From Polynucleobacter sp. SHI8 (GTDB taxonomy: Bacteria > Pseudomonadota > Gammaproteobacteria > Burkholderiales > Burkholderiaceae), in assembly GCF_027944005.1 (NCBI RefSeq), contig NZ_AP027204.1:2108001-2172000 (forward strand): a stretch of DNA of 64,000 nucleotides. Reading direction: 5' to 3'. The notes under the pieces are model-generated. The model was given only the letters and a program-made list of their open reading frames with translations. It ran no database searches and was not told the origin of the DNA. The position numbers were made by a program, and so were the translations under genes. Shown here piece by piece: positions 40,329 through 49,056 of this stretch. The number at the start of each line of letters is the position of its first letter. The stretch's first letter is position 1.

Positions 40329-40937
40329 ATGGATCATGTGACTATCCAAGCTTTACAAAAATGGCCCCAAGTACCCAATTGCTATGGCTGGCTCAATTTT
40401 GATCGACGTGGTGAATGGCGGATTCAAAATGAATATGCTCAAAAAAACCAATTATCTGGAGAAAAGATAACTCACCCTGGTTTTAAACAATATATCGAGT
40501 CACACTTAGGGAAAGATCACTACGGTAATCATTTTTTTCAAAATGGTCCTCAACGTGTTTTTATTTCTTTTGCTTATTGTCCCTGGGTGGTTCGGTTTTA
40601 CCCTCTTCCTGATGGACATTGGGAGTTAAAAACCACATTCGGTCAAGCCATTCACCCAACCGGATGTTTTTTGGATGAGCAAGATCAAATTAGTTTTGAG
40701 GCAGTGTTTGAGGTATTACAACAAGGTGATAATGGGCAATATGCCCCGCAACAAATAAAATCAATTGGCCTGTTACATGATCATGATTTAGAAATCTTTT
40801 CAGCATTTGCAAAAATATTTCAAAATAGCTGTGGAAGTTTAGGCGAGTTTTTGTGGCACCAAAAAATGTCCATAGAACCCATCAACAGTAAAGACTTACC
40901 TCGACTTTTTCAATTCATTAAAAATCCAAAGCCTTAA
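40329..40937 (+). CDS. Conserved hypothetical protein (DUF2944-like)
   Basis: 202 residues, cytoplasmic by lack of a signal or membrane segment. It begins with a region rich in Trp and Tyr (WPQVPNCYGWLNFDRRGEWR), with FISFAYCPWVVRFYPLPDG and HPTGCFLDEQ in the middle. From memory this matches a DUF2944-type family found next to waaF in Burkholderiales, but I cannot confirm the number. No catalytic motif can be named. Its stop overlaps that of the convergent M48 protease by 4 bases. Confidence 0.7.
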   Translation: MDHVTIQALQKWPQVPNCYGWLNFDRRGEWRIQNEYAQKNQLSGEKITHPGFKQYIESHLGKDHYGNHFFQNGPQRVFISFAYCPWVVRFYPLPDGHWELKTTFGQAIHPTGCFLDEQDQISFEAVFEVLQQGDNGQYAPQQIKSIGLLHDHDLEIFSAFAKIFQNSCGSLGEFLWHQKMSIEPINSKDLPRLFQFIKNPKP

Positions 40938-42556
40938 TTAGTTTTTGGTAATTTCCCGTTGTCTTTCAATTCCTCACGATATAAAAACTCTAATTGATTC
41001 TTCCGTGCTTCAATTTCAGATAAAGAATAAAAATCCCCAGTACTGGACTGTTTCGCAATGTTTAACTGTTGAATCGCGGCAGGCAATGCTCCTTCACAAA
41101 CATATTTCTCTGCAATAGCTGCATGATATTTTGCTTGGTTGTTTTGTTCTGCATAGCCCTTGGCTAATAGATTCCACCAAGTAATGTCATCTTTTTGAAC
41201 TTTTGTTTTTTGCACTAACCACGCAATCCCTTCAGAATTCTTACCGCCAGCATAATATGCTTGAACTAATAAAACACCAGCAGCTTTTGATCTTGGATAT
41301 GACTTGATAACTTGCGCAGATATATTTTGCGCTAACGTAAAATTTTTCTTTGCCATTGCTATTTGAGCATTCGTTATATCAAAAACATATGTATTTTTGG
41401 GAAGGATTTCATTGGAACTAAGCTGAGATGCAAGTTCTTTACTTTTTAGAAGTTGTTTTTCTGCTTTCTCAATGTTGACCTCTTGAAGAGCAACTAATGC
41501 CAAGCCAAAATGACCTTGCATCATTCTTACATTTGATTTACTGTACGTTTGACCTTTAAAAAAATCTTTTGTCTGCAGTAAATCACTACCCTGACTTTGT
41601 TGCTCTATTTTAGCCATCGTTTGATTTAAATAAAAATCAATAGAATTTTTTGTTGGTCTATTTTTATTTTGATCATTACGTGAACGATCTTGCATATCGG
41701 CAATTCGATCGCTTGTTAATGGATGCGTTCTTACATATGCTGGAACGGTTGAATCTGTAATTCCCGCAGATTTTTGTAATTTTTGAAAAAATTCAGGCAT
41801 CCCATTAACATCAAATCCTGTTGCATTCAATATTTGATATCCAATACGATCAGCTTCTCTTTCTGCATCTCTAGAATACGAAAGTTGATTTTGTATCGCT
41901 AATGCTTGTCCTCCAATTGCTAAGCCTTGGGCAGCGCTTGGATTACTTCTTGCGGCAACAAGTGCCAACAATAGGGAGGCCAGAATAACTACTCCACTAT
42001 TAGCCCCAACGCCTGAGCCTCGCGCAATATGCTTTTGGGTAACGTGACCTATTTCATGGCCAAGGACTGAAGAAAGTTGTGCTTCGTTATCCGCAAGAAC
42101 CATCAATCCAGTATGCATTCCAATATATCCCCCCGGCAAAGCGAATGCGTTGATACTCGGATCACGTACATTAAAAAACTCAAATTTTGGCGCAAAAGGT
42201 CCCGAATTTTCTGACCCTGATATTTTTTGACTTCTTGCCCCAGCTACTAGCTCATTTCCTAACTGGTTGATGTAGTCATACATCAACCAGTTGGTAACAT
42301 AGTCTGGATCCTTACGGATCTCTCGCATAATGCGCTCACCTAATTTATTTTCGTCTAGGGCACTCATATCACCAGCAGAGACATCACCTAAGTCAGGCAA
42401 AATAATTGGTGCACGTCCCCCAAGAGGTGGCTCCTCTTTGGATGCATTGATTGAATTTTGGATAGTTACTTTATCCTGAGCGATCAATGGCAAAGGATAC
42501 AATAGATCAAGCCATACGATAGAAACAAGAATGTAGTAAATAATGCTTTTTTTCAA
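40934..42556 (-). CDS. M48-family metalloprotease with TPR-like C-terminus (BepA-like)
   Basis: 540 residues. It has an N-terminal signal (cleavage near AQ at about 26), a catalytic zinc protease domain with HEIGH (167-171) and the third-ligand region DAEREADRIGY (about 230-240), and a helical C-terminal part (about 310-530) of TPR-like repeats. This layout matches BepA, the periplasmic chaperone-protease acting in outer-membrane protein assembly and LptD maturation; BepA is 487 residues. The start is 33 bases from the divergent moaC start, so their promoters overlap. Confidence 0.88.
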   Translation of the reverse strand: MKKSIIYYILVSIVWLDLLYPLPLIAQDKVTIQNSINASKEEPPLGGRAPIILPDLGDVSAGDMSALDENKLGERIMREIRKDPDYVTNWLMYDYINQLGNELVAGARSQKISGSENSGPFAPKFEFFNVRDPSINAFALPGGYIGMHTGLMVLADNEAQLSSVLGHEIGHVTQKHIARGSGVGANSGVVILASLLLALVAARSNPSAAQGLAIGGQALAIQNQLSYSRDAEREADRIGYQILNATGFDVNGMPEFFQKLQKSAGITDSTVPAYVRTHPLTSDRIADMQDRSRNDQNKNRPTKNSIDFYLNQTMAKIEQQSQGSDLLQTKDFFKGQTYSKSNVRMMQGHFGLALVALQEVNIEKAEKQLLKSKELASQLSSNEILPKNTYVFDITNAQIAMAKKNFTLAQNISAQVIKSYPRSKAAGVLLVQAYYAGGKNSEGIAWLVQKTKVQKDDITWWNLLAKGYAEQNNQAKYHAAIAEKYVCEGALPAAIQQLNIAKQSSTGDFYSLSEIEARKNQLEFLYREELKDNGKLPKTN

Positions 42557-42589
42557 TGAACACCTTTATTCAGATAAGTGAATCTAAAC

Positions 42590-43057
42590 ATGCTAACTCA
42601 TTTTAATCAAGCCGGTGCAGCACACATGGTAGATGTTGGAGATAAGAACTCTACGCAACGAATTGCAAAAGCCATAGGTAAAATTATCATGTTACCGACT
42701 ACTCTTGAATTAATCATTGCGGGTAATCACAAAAAGGGAGACGTACTTGGTATTGCTCGAATCGCTGGAATTCAGGGGGCAAAAAAGACTAGTGATCTAA
42801 TTCCGTTATGTCATCCAATCGGTTTAACTCATGTCAGCGTAGACTTTGAGGTTATTTCTGAGAAAAATGAAGTAATTTGTACTGCTCTTACAAAAACAAT
42901 TGGTCAAACAGGTGTGGAGATGGAGGCTCTAACGGCAGTCCAAGTCGCCCTACTCACAATTTATGATATGTGCAAAGCAGTAGACCGCGGCATGGTGATA
43001 TCTGATGTGAAACTACTAGAGAAAAGTGGCGGCAAATCAGGGGAATGGAAAGCCTAA
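42590..43057 (+). CDS. moaC: Cyclic pyranopterin monophosphate synthase
   Basis: 155 residues. It performs the second step of molybdenum cofactor synthesis with MoaA. Visible: [18 protein letters not shown] at the start, [20 protein letters not shown] (the family's active-site lysine and CHP region), [20 protein letters not shown] with the conserved Glu/Asp, and [13 protein letters not shown] at 42578 would add four residues; the ATG fits relatives better, though no strong ribosome site separates the two. No other moa genes are in the window. Confidence 0.93.
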   Translation: MLTHFNQAGAAHMVDVGDKNSTQRIAKAIGKIIMLPTTLELIIAGNHKKGDVLGIARIAGIQGAKKTSDLIPLCHPIGLTHVSVDFEVISEKNEVICTALTKTIGQTGVEMEALTAVQVALLTIYDMCKAVDRGMVISDVKLLEKSGGKSGEWKA

Positions 43058-43152
43058 TGTATCAAACTTGATATGTTTATTAGGCTATAAAACCTATTCT
43101 TAGCTCAGCCAATAATGGGCATAATAATTAAATCAAATTTACGTTGCTTAAA

Positions 43153-43494
43153 TTAATATTTACTATAGTTAACTTGGCAATACTCAGTGGCTTTTTTCAT
43201 GGCGGATTGCAAAAATACGTTTTGCTGTATCTCTTTAATATTTAACTTATCTAACATTTCAATTTGTTGATTAGTTAGTCCATTGGCTGATCTTTGAGCA
43301 GTACATTTGCAATACGAATTAATCGTTTGAAGAGTAATGCCTTTATTTTCCGGCAAAGTTTTTTGATTTTCGACACAACTGGGTATAAAAGCGTTGACAT
43401 AATTTGCTCTAATTGGGCCTGTTGATTGCGCGTATGTGTTTGCACAAACTAAACCTATTACCAAGGCCAACATGTTTTTCATGATTAATTTCAA
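43153..43494 (-). CDS. Small exported Cys-motif protein of unknown function
   Basis: 113 residues from a TTG start at 43494, chosen because GAGGAG lies exactly six bases before it; an upstream frame from 43527 has no site. A signal peptide (MKNMLALVIGLVCANTYAQ) precedes a mature part of about 90 residues with PSCVENQ, SYCKCTAQ and a late EYCQV: the Cys-x-Cys-x-Ala pattern with flanking cysteines. The lipoprotein at 47.5-48.2 kb shows the same arrangement, suggesting a shared small helical domain. Divergent from the beta-propeller gene. Function unknown. Confidence 0.68.
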   Translation of the reverse strand: MKLIMKNMLALVIGLVCANTYAQSTGPIRANYVNAFIPSCVENQKTLPENKGITLQTINSYCKCTAQRSANGLTNQQIEMLDKLNIKEIQQNVFLQSAMKKATEYCQVNYSKY

Positions 43495-43500
43495 TTTTTT

Positions 43501-43506
43501 CTCCTC
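43501..43506 (-). promoter_or_regulatory. Ribosome binding site for a TTG start
   Basis: GAGGAG on the minus strand, six bases before the TTG at 43492-43494. It points to TTG rather than the ATG 12 bases downstream or the frame upstream. Confidence 0.65.
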
Positions 43507-43513
43507 TAAAATA

Positions 43514-43547
43514 TTGACTATACCCATTAAAATTTGTGTATAGTTAA
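43514..43547. promoter_or_regulatory. Mirror-image divergent promoters
   Basis: Plus strand: TTGACT (43514-43519), 19 bases, TATAGT (43539-43544). Minus strand: TTAACT (43542-43547), 19 bases, TATAGT (43517-43522). Each -10 box overlaps the -35 box of the other, giving the inverted repeat ACTATAC/GTATAGT. The 19-base spacing is long, so the call is tentative. Confidence 0.35.
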
Positions 43548-43594
43548 ACTAAATATAACAAACTTCATCTAAATGAGGCTCAAAGGGGACAGTA

Positions 43595-45076
43595 ATGAAT
43601 CAATCAATGAATCTTTTTTTAAAAAATTTTTCTTCTATCTTAAAAGCTAGTTTTTGCGCTTTAGCTCTAAGCATATTTTCTGGGCATGTGATTGCTCAAG
43701 GGATAGATAGTGCTAAAAATATGAAACTTGAAGGCTATAGTGACCTACAAGGAAGAACTGCTTATCAACCTACGATTCAAAAACAAGGTAATCGCTGGAT
43801 TGCCTATATCGGTCATCATGGCGACAATAAGGTCAATCCTCTGAACGGCAAAATGGAAGATAACGGAACATCCATTATTGATGTTACTGATGTTAAAAAA
43901 CCAAAGTATTTGTATCACATCCCTGGTGAAGAGGGTCTTGCTGAACAGGGCGGAAGTCAAATGGTTCGCGTTTGTAGTGGCGCAACATTACCCAAAGCAG
44001 ATAAAAGCAAATTTTATATGTTGAGAGTGTTTGGTAATCAAGCTCATGAGATCTGGGATGTAACTACTCCCGAAAACCCAACTTTACTCACAACTATTAC
44101 AAAAGGTCTCAAAGGTACTCACAAAAACTTTTGGGAGTGTGATACCGGCATCGCCTACCTTGTATCAGGCAACCCTCAATGGCGAACCAGCCGTATGACT
44201 CAGGTATATGATTTATCGGATCCAGCAAAACCTGTCTTTATTAGAGATTTTGGCCTTGTTGGTCAACAACCAGGTGCCTCAGGTGATGTTCCAGTTCAAT
44301 TACATGGCGTAATGTCTACTGGCCCTAAAGGAAATCGTGTTTATTTTGGCTATGGAACCAACACCGATGGCATCATTCAAATTATTGACCGTGAAAAATT
44401 ATTGAACGGCGCTAAAGATCCTACCCCAGAAAATCTTCTTTATCCACAAGTGACACGTGTAGATATGCCGACGATGCATGGTGCACATACTACCTTCCCA
44501 ATGATGGGTGTGAAAGTGCCTGAATTTTCTAAAAACTTACTAGGTGCAACTCGTGACTTTATTGTGGTTACCAATGAGGCGATTCAAAAAGAGTGTCTTG
44601 AAGGTCGTCAAATGGTTTGGATTGTTGATGCGACTAATGAAAAACGTGCCTTCGGTGTTGCTAACTGGGGAATCCCAGAAAAAAGTGGTAACTACTGCGC
44701 TAAAGGTGGGCGCTTCGGCACTCACTCCTCGAATGAAAACATGACCGATGTTTACTACAGAAAAATTATGTTTTTTGCTTATTTCAATGCAGGAGTTCGT
44801 GCTGTAGATATGAGAGACCCTTTTGCACCCAAAGAAATCGGCTACTTTGTTCCTGCGATGAATAAAAATACGGTGGTTTTAGCGACTCCAGCGAGTCAAC
44901 GTGGAAAGTTACCTTTTACTGCAGCATCTGATCGTAAAGCCATTCAGACAAATAATGTGGAAGTAGACGAACGCGGCTATATTTATATTGTCGATCGCGC
45001 AAATACTGGAATGCATATTCTTTCTTTGACTGGCTCAGCTCGTGAAATTGCTAATTGGAAAGCTGCTGAAAAATGA
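43595..45076 (+). CDS. Exported LVIVD-repeat beta-propeller protein
   Basis: 493 residues. It has a signal region up to about residue 35 (SGHVIAQ) and repeated units of the type SIIDVTDVKKPKYLYHIP, EIWDVTTPENPTLLTTI, QVYDLSDPAKPVFIRDF, AVDMRDPFAPKEIGYF and MHILSLTGSAR: the LVIVD pattern of a beta-propeller. Conserved His and Cys occur in LHGVM, MHGAHTT, NQAHEIWD and ECDTGIAY. The stop overlaps the next start as ATGA (45073-45076). It is the first gene of a three-gene group with a cupredoxin-like and a polytopic membrane protein. Function unknown; a periplasmic binding, scaffold or enzyme role would be a guess. Confidence 0.82.
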   Translation: MNQSMNLFLKNFSSILKASFCALALSIFSGHVIAQGIDSAKNMKLEGYSDLQGRTAYQPTIQKQGNRWIAYIGHHGDNKVNPLNGKMEDNGTSIIDVTDVKKPKYLYHIPGEEGLAEQGGSQMVRVCSGATLPKADKSKFYMLRVFGNQAHEIWDVTTPENPTLLTTITKGLKGTHKNFWECDTGIAYLVSGNPQWRTSRMTQVYDLSDPAKPVFIRDFGLVGQQPGASGDVPVQLHGVMSTGPKGNRVYFGYGTNTDGIIQIIDREKLLNGAKDPTPENLLYPQVTRVDMPTMHGAHTTFPMMGVKVPEFSKNLLGATRDFIVVTNEAIQKECLEGRQMVWIVDATNEKRAFGVANWGIPEKSGNYCAKGGRFGTHSSNENMTDVYYRKIMFFAYFNAGVRAVDMRDPFAPKEIGYFVPAMNKNTVVLATPASQRGKLPFTAASDRKAIQTNNVEVDERGYIYIVDRANTGMHILSLTGSAREIANWKAAEK

Positions 45077-45435
45077 TTGAGTTGTTGGGTAGATCTTGCA
45101 TTATTGCCCTGTGCTTTACATCTTTGCATAGTTATGCAAAAGAAATCACAACCTCTCTTGATTTAATCAAGGGGGTTGTGCCGAAATCACAGCAACTGAT
45201 AAAAGCAAAAAAAGATGATGTGATTCAAATCCAAGTAACAAGTGATGAGCCTGGTGAATTTCATTTACATGCTTATCAACTTGATTTAAAGCTTACTCCG
45301 AAAGAAGCTCAAACCTTAAAATTCAAGGCCTATGCAACTGGACGATTTCAGTTTGAATGGCACCCTGCTGCAAATGCCACTTCAGCCCCAGCGCATCGAC
45401 ACGAACCTTTAGCAAGACTTGAAGTTTTTCCTTAG
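45073..45435 (+). CDS. Exported cupredoxin-like protein
   Basis: 120 residues. A signal peptide (about 1-22, LHSYA-K) is followed by a small beta-sandwich domain: IQIQVTSDEPGEFHLHAYQLD and a final FQFEWHPAANATSAPAHRHE. Histidines at HLH, WHP and HRH could be metal ligands, but the Cys ligand of true blue copper proteins is absent, so it is either a type resembling EfeO-N/cupredoxin-1 or a non-metal relative. It starts inside the stop of the propeller gene and overlaps the next gene's start, which shows tight coupling. Confidence 0.68.
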   Translation: MIELLGRSCIIALCFTSLHSYAKEITTSLDLIKGVVPKSQQLIKAKKDDVIQIQVTSDEPGEFHLHAYQLDLKLTPKEAQTLKFKAYATGRFQFEWHPAANATSAPAHRHEPLARLEVFP

Positions 45436-46882
45436 TCACGTGATTTTTCAACTTCGATTGCCAAAGCTCTTCATTTTTTTTGGCTTAATTTTCAGCCAAT
45501 ACTCCTATGCTCATAGTATTGATGAGCGTTATGATTTACCTTTGCCCTTAAATTTTTTTGTTTTTGGAAGTGCGCTAGTTGTACTCATCTCATTTATTGG
45601 TGTACTGCTTATCTTTACAAAGCCCACTATTCAAACAAGATTTCCAATTGTTCTATGGCGCAATATCAACAATCCTCACCTACTTAATATCAGTAAATTT
45701 ATATTACAAATCTTATCTGCACTTCTTTTCTTTGTTGTTTTAGGTGCGTGTTTTTTTGGGGATACAAACCCCCTACAAAACTTAGCTCCCAATTTTATTT
45801 GGATGACTTGGTGGTTAGGTTTATCGTTATTTATCTCTATCTTCGGTAATGTTTGGCCACTCCTAAATCCTTGGCTCAATATTTATCTATTCATCCAACA
45901 ACTTATTTCAACGCCTCAGCCCAAAGTAATCCCTATACCTGCCCCAATCTTTTTATGGAATAGCTTGTTTTTGGCTACTCTTTTTCTCTTCGTTTGGAGT
46001 TGGTTAGAGGTTGTTTATCCAGTTGCATTTGTGCCCTATCGTATTGGTTATTTAATTTTGATTTGGAGTTGTATTTCCTTTTTAGGTATATTTCTGATTG
46101 GTAAAAATCGATGGCTACAACACATTGATTTTTTCTCTATCTACTTTAATTACTTAGGAAAATTTAGTCTTTTTACATATAGCCAATCACAAAAAGCTTT
46201 ACTTTTGAGGCCTTGGGGCATGGGTCTGATCAAGTCGAATTCAGAACAATCGCCATCTGGTCAAGCGGGATTTATTATCGCTATGCTGACTACGGTACTT
46301 TTTGATGGCCTACATGGTAACCAAATGTGGGTCCTCTTTGAAAAGGCCTTTGAACAATTGATTCCAAAATCGATGGATATTAATGGCTACTGGATAGGTA
46401 CAGTTGGCCTAATGTTGACCTGGTGTATATTTTATTTGATTTATCAAATGACGTGTTACCTCAGTAAAAAAATGTGTCCTACTGTCAATGTGAAATATTT
46501 GGCAAATGATCTAGCCCCTGGCCTCATTCCAATTGCTATTGCCTATTTGATTGCACATAATTTTTCTAGTTTTATGATTCAAGTCCAAAACATTATTTTT
46601 TTAATTTCAGACCCATTTAATCTTGGCTGGGACTTATTTCATACGAAAAACTTTCGTCCCAATATTGCTTTAATTGATGCCAGCTTTACTTGGTATTTAG
46701 CCGTGGGCTCAATTGTAATCGGTCATATTTTGGCAATTTTGATTTGCCACCTGATTATTTTGCAAAAGACATCCTCGAAAAAAGAAGTCTTTTACTTAAG
46801 TATGCCCATGACTATTACGATGATTATATTAACGATGATGAGTTTAATCATCATCGCTGAACCCATGACTAATTCGGCTTAA
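45419..46882 (+). CDS. Polytopic inner-membrane protein, about 12 helices, unknown function
   Basis: 487 residues if it begins at the TTG (45419); a GTG at 45440 would give a better signal-like start. Then AHSIDERYDLPLPLNFFVFG, followed by about ten to twelve membrane helices with conserved charged or aromatic turns NVWPLLNPW, LLRPWGMGL and VLFDGLHGN. The AH-ERYDLPLPL stretch matches a membrane family whose members sometimes carry the automated name fenitrothion hydrolase; I recall this from memory and do not infer that activity here. Coupled to the cupredoxin-like gene. Its 3' end overlaps the convergent hydrolase by 39 bases. Confidence 0.72.
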   Translation: MKFFLSHVIFQLRLPKLFIFFGLIFSQYSYAHSIDERYDLPLPLNFFVFGSALVVLISFIGVLLIFTKPTIQTRFPIVLWRNINNPHLLNISKFILQILSALLFFVVLGACFFGDTNPLQNLAPNFIWMTWWLGLSLFISIFGNVWPLLNPWLNIYLFIQQLISTPQPKVIPIPAPIFLWNSLFLATLFLFVWSWLEVVYPVAFVPYRIGYLILIWSCISFLGIFLIGKNRWLQHIDFFSIYFNYLGKFSLFTYSQSQKALLLRPWGMGLIKSNSEQSPSGQAGFIIAMLTTVLFDGLHGNQMWVLFEKAFEQLIPKSMDINGYWIGTVGLMLTWCIFYLIYQMTCYLSKKMCPTVNVKYLANDLAPGLIPIAIAYLIAHNFSSFMIQVQNIIFLISDPFNLGWDLFHTKNFRPNIALIDASFTWYLAVGSIVIGHILAILICHLIILQKTSSKKEVFYLSMPMTITMIILTMMSLIIIAEPMTNSA

Positions 46883-47497
46883 ATTGAGTTGGATCACTTC
46901 TTGCGTTAATGGGTTAGTAGTTAAATCATCAATTCCAATGTACTCATATCCCCAATGAGTGCGTTTATTGGGAACTATATCTCGTTGTGTAACGTCCTTA
47001 ATCGATACCCAAAGGAGTTCAGTGCAATACAATGAATTAGATTGTCCAAGTATAAATTGACTATTAAACTCATATCTTTGGTCAACATAATATCTTGCTC
47101 GGTCAATAATTTGATTGATTGTTTTATTTTCAAGCTTTAAATCATATATGCTGATACTTGTTGCTGAGGCCATAAAATTCTTCAATGGCTCTTCACGCAC
47201 ACTTCCTTTTGGATCAATTGGGTTTCCATCTGCATTTATTACAGTAATTTCACCATTAATTGTTTTAGCAATTAATCCAACATGGGCAAAACGCTTATCT
47301 TTTTCAGAAAATGCTTGAGCAATATCACCCCAAAATCCTGGCTTGGCGATAAAAATCAGCTGACCTTCTTTAATTTTTTTTTGACTTAACTGATCATATA
47401 AAGCATATTTATTTTTTTCAGGTACATGATGAGATATTTGAAAAAAATAAAGCCCAGCAATAGCTAGGCTCAAGATGGCGAATAAAATCCATCGCAT
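46844..47497 (-). CDS. YiiX/YebB-like papain-fold (NlpC/P60-type) cysteine hydrolase
   Basis: 217 residues. One N-terminal hydrophobic segment (about 2-20) anchors or exports it. The rest fits the permuted papain-fold family: EGQLIFIAKPGFWGD, catalytic-type His in RFAHVGLIAKTING (H72) and Cys in NSLYCTELLW (C158, with E160). Such enzymes act on peptidoglycan peptides or lipids; here the substrate is unknown. It is the last gene of a minus-strand run with the lipoprotein and TerC, and overlaps the convergent membrane protein gene by 39 bases. Confidence 0.78.
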   Translation of the reverse strand: MRWILFAILSLAIAGLYFFQISHHVPEKNKYALYDQLSQKKIKEGQLIFIAKPGFWGDIAQAFSEKDKRFAHVGLIAKTINGEITVINADGNPIDPKGSVREEPLKNFMASATSISIYDLKLENKTINQIIDRARYYVDQRYEFNSQFILGQSNSLYCTELLWVSIKDVTQRDIVPNKRTHWGYEYIGIDDLTTNPLTQEVIQLNLSRISHGFSDDD

Positions 47498-47515
47498 AAT
47501 ACTTAAAATTTTACT

Positions 47516-48232
47516 TTACTTTACTTTATCCATGTACCATTTAACGTTTTTATCACCCTCAAAATATAGGCGGCCATCTGCAGTCAAAGACACATTCACT
47601 TTATAAAACTTTCCATCCTTATACATTTGCTCTCCCTCAAACTGTCCAAACATGACCGGTCTTAGGCGAAGAATAATATCTCCAGGCGCAAATTTAGGAC
47701 TATTGGAACTTGTTGCCACACCTACACCATTTTTTAATTCATACCCATATTTCCATTGGGAGCTGTACCAAATGCCGTTAATGGAATTCAACTCTTGATC
47801 AGCTGCGTTAAGTACTGGTGCCGCTTGCGCTGGAGCAACTGGGGCTTCAACTGGAGCTTGAGCTGCAACTGGTGGTGACGCTATGATAGGCTCTTCTTTA
47901 CGCTTCTCTTTTGATTCTGACTTATCCATTTCTTTACAAGCTTTTGCAGTTTGTAAAAATGCCATGGAGACATCTTTATTTACAAGTCCTTCTTTAAAAA
48001 TCGCATCACCAATATTTTTACCATTTTTATCAAGTTGTTCGAGCTGGTCAAGAAGAGCAATAAAATCTTTCTTCTCGATTTTTTTTGTTAAAGAATCTGC
48101 CATACACTTACATTCAGATTGCGTACCTTTACAGTACTTCATCCATCGTGAAGATGGTGAATCTCCACAAGCCACTAAAGTGCAGATAAAGCATAAAACA
48201 ATAAGTCTTTTAAAAGTAGTCATTTTATTCAT
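47516..48232 (-). CDS. Lipoprotein with Cys-motif domain and Pro/Ala linker
   Basis: 238 residues. It has a lipobox LVAC (Cys22 from the first ATG; the ATG three codons in is an equally good start given a GAGGG site). Next is a short domain with KYCKGTQSECKCMADSL and a late KACKEM, the same C-x-C-x-A arrangement as the small protein at 43.2 kb. A Pro/Ala-rich linker follows (about 117-145), then a C-terminal region of beta character (NGIWYSSQWKYGYELKNG through YFEGDKNVKWYMDK). It lies between terC and the YiiX-like gene on the same strand. Family not recognised. Confidence 0.7.
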   Translation of the reverse strand: MNKMTTFKRLIVLCFICTLVACGDSPSSRWMKYCKGTQSECKCMADSLTKKIEKKDFIALLDQLEQLDKNGKNIGDAIFKEGLVNKDVSMAFLQTAKACKEMDKSESKEKRKEEPIIASPPVAAQAPVEAPVAPAQAAPVLNAADQELNSINGIWYSSQWKYGYELKNGVGVATSSNSPKFAPGDIILRLRPVMFGQFEGEQMYKDGKFYKVNVSLTADGRLYFEGDKNVKWYMDKVK

Positions 48233-48242
48233 CCCTCAATGT

Positions 48243-48947
48243 TTATGCTTTTTCTTGATGATTTGATTTCTTTTTTAACCATAAACCAATGATCACTACT
48301 AACGCAATTCCTAAAATCTGGAATGGCGCATCAGCATTTTCCGCACCAAGAGCTTCAACCAACGTATGATGGATTGCTGGGTCAGTCGCAAACATCTCGC
48401 CAGCTAAAAAACCTAACAAAGCAGCGCCAAGCGTAATAATGACCGGGTATCTATCCATGATTTTCAGAAGAATAGTACTGCCAAAAATAATCAATGGAAT
48501 ACTCAAGCCAAGACCAATCAAAATGAGTGGCATACGCATTTCTTCGGGAGCTCGATCTGCAGCAGCAGCAACAGCGACCACATTATCTAAACTCATGACA
48601 AGGTCTGCAATTAAGATCGTTCTAATGGCTGTGAACATCGAAGGAGCAGAATTGATATTTTCTTCATCATCACTATCAGCCATTAGCTGGACGCCAATGT
48701 ATATTAGAAGTATCGCGCCAATGATTTTTAAATAAGGCAACGCAAGCAACTGTATGGCAACCAATGTGAGAATCACTCTCATTACAATTGCAGCGGCACT
48801 ACCCCAAAAAATTGCTTTTTTCTGCTGCTCGGGCGGCAAGTTTCGAGAAGCCATTGCTATTACGACGGCATTGTCGCCGGACAGCAAAATATTAGTGAAC
48901 ATAATGTAACCTAGAGCTACCCAAACTGCGCTCGATGTAAAATCCAT
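48243..48947 (-). CDS. TerC-family integral membrane protein (YjbE-like)
   Basis: 234 residues with about seven hydrophobic helices. TerC signature: NILLSGDNAVVIAMA near residues 20-34 and MSLDNVVAVAAAADRAPEEM, each with the conserved Asp/Asn pair in a membrane helix. Relatives (MeeY, MeeF, Alx) export manganese or other divalent metals, often to metallate exported proteins. It is upstream of the lipoprotein and YiiX-like genes and downstream of the sucCD terminator. Confidence 0.9.
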   Translation of the reverse strand: MDFTSSAVWVALGYIMFTNILLSGDNAVVIAMASRNLPPEQQKKAIFWGSAAAIVMRVILTLVAIQLLALPYLKIIGAILLIYIGVQLMADSDDEENINSAPSMFTAIRTILIADLVMSLDNVVAVAAAADRAPEEMRMPLILIGLGLSIPLIIFGSTILLKIMDRYPVIITLGAALLGFLAGEMFATDPAIHHTLVEALGAENADAPFQILGIALVVIIGLWLKKKSNHQEKA

Positions 48948-49017
48948 GCTGTTGTCCTTGTTGTTTTAATTGAATAATAAATTTTTATTATTTTAGTAGA
49001 TTATTTAATATTCCAAT

Positions 49018-49040
49018 AAAAAAGGGGCCTAAGCCCCTTT
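49018..49040 (-). terminator. Rho-independent terminator after sucCD
   Basis: Minus strand AAAGGGGC, loop TTAG, GCCCCTTT followed by a run of Ts (plus-strand As at 49018-49023). The stem is only 17 bases past the sucD stop. Confidence 0.88.
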
Positions 49041-49056
49041 AATTTTTGATAACAAT

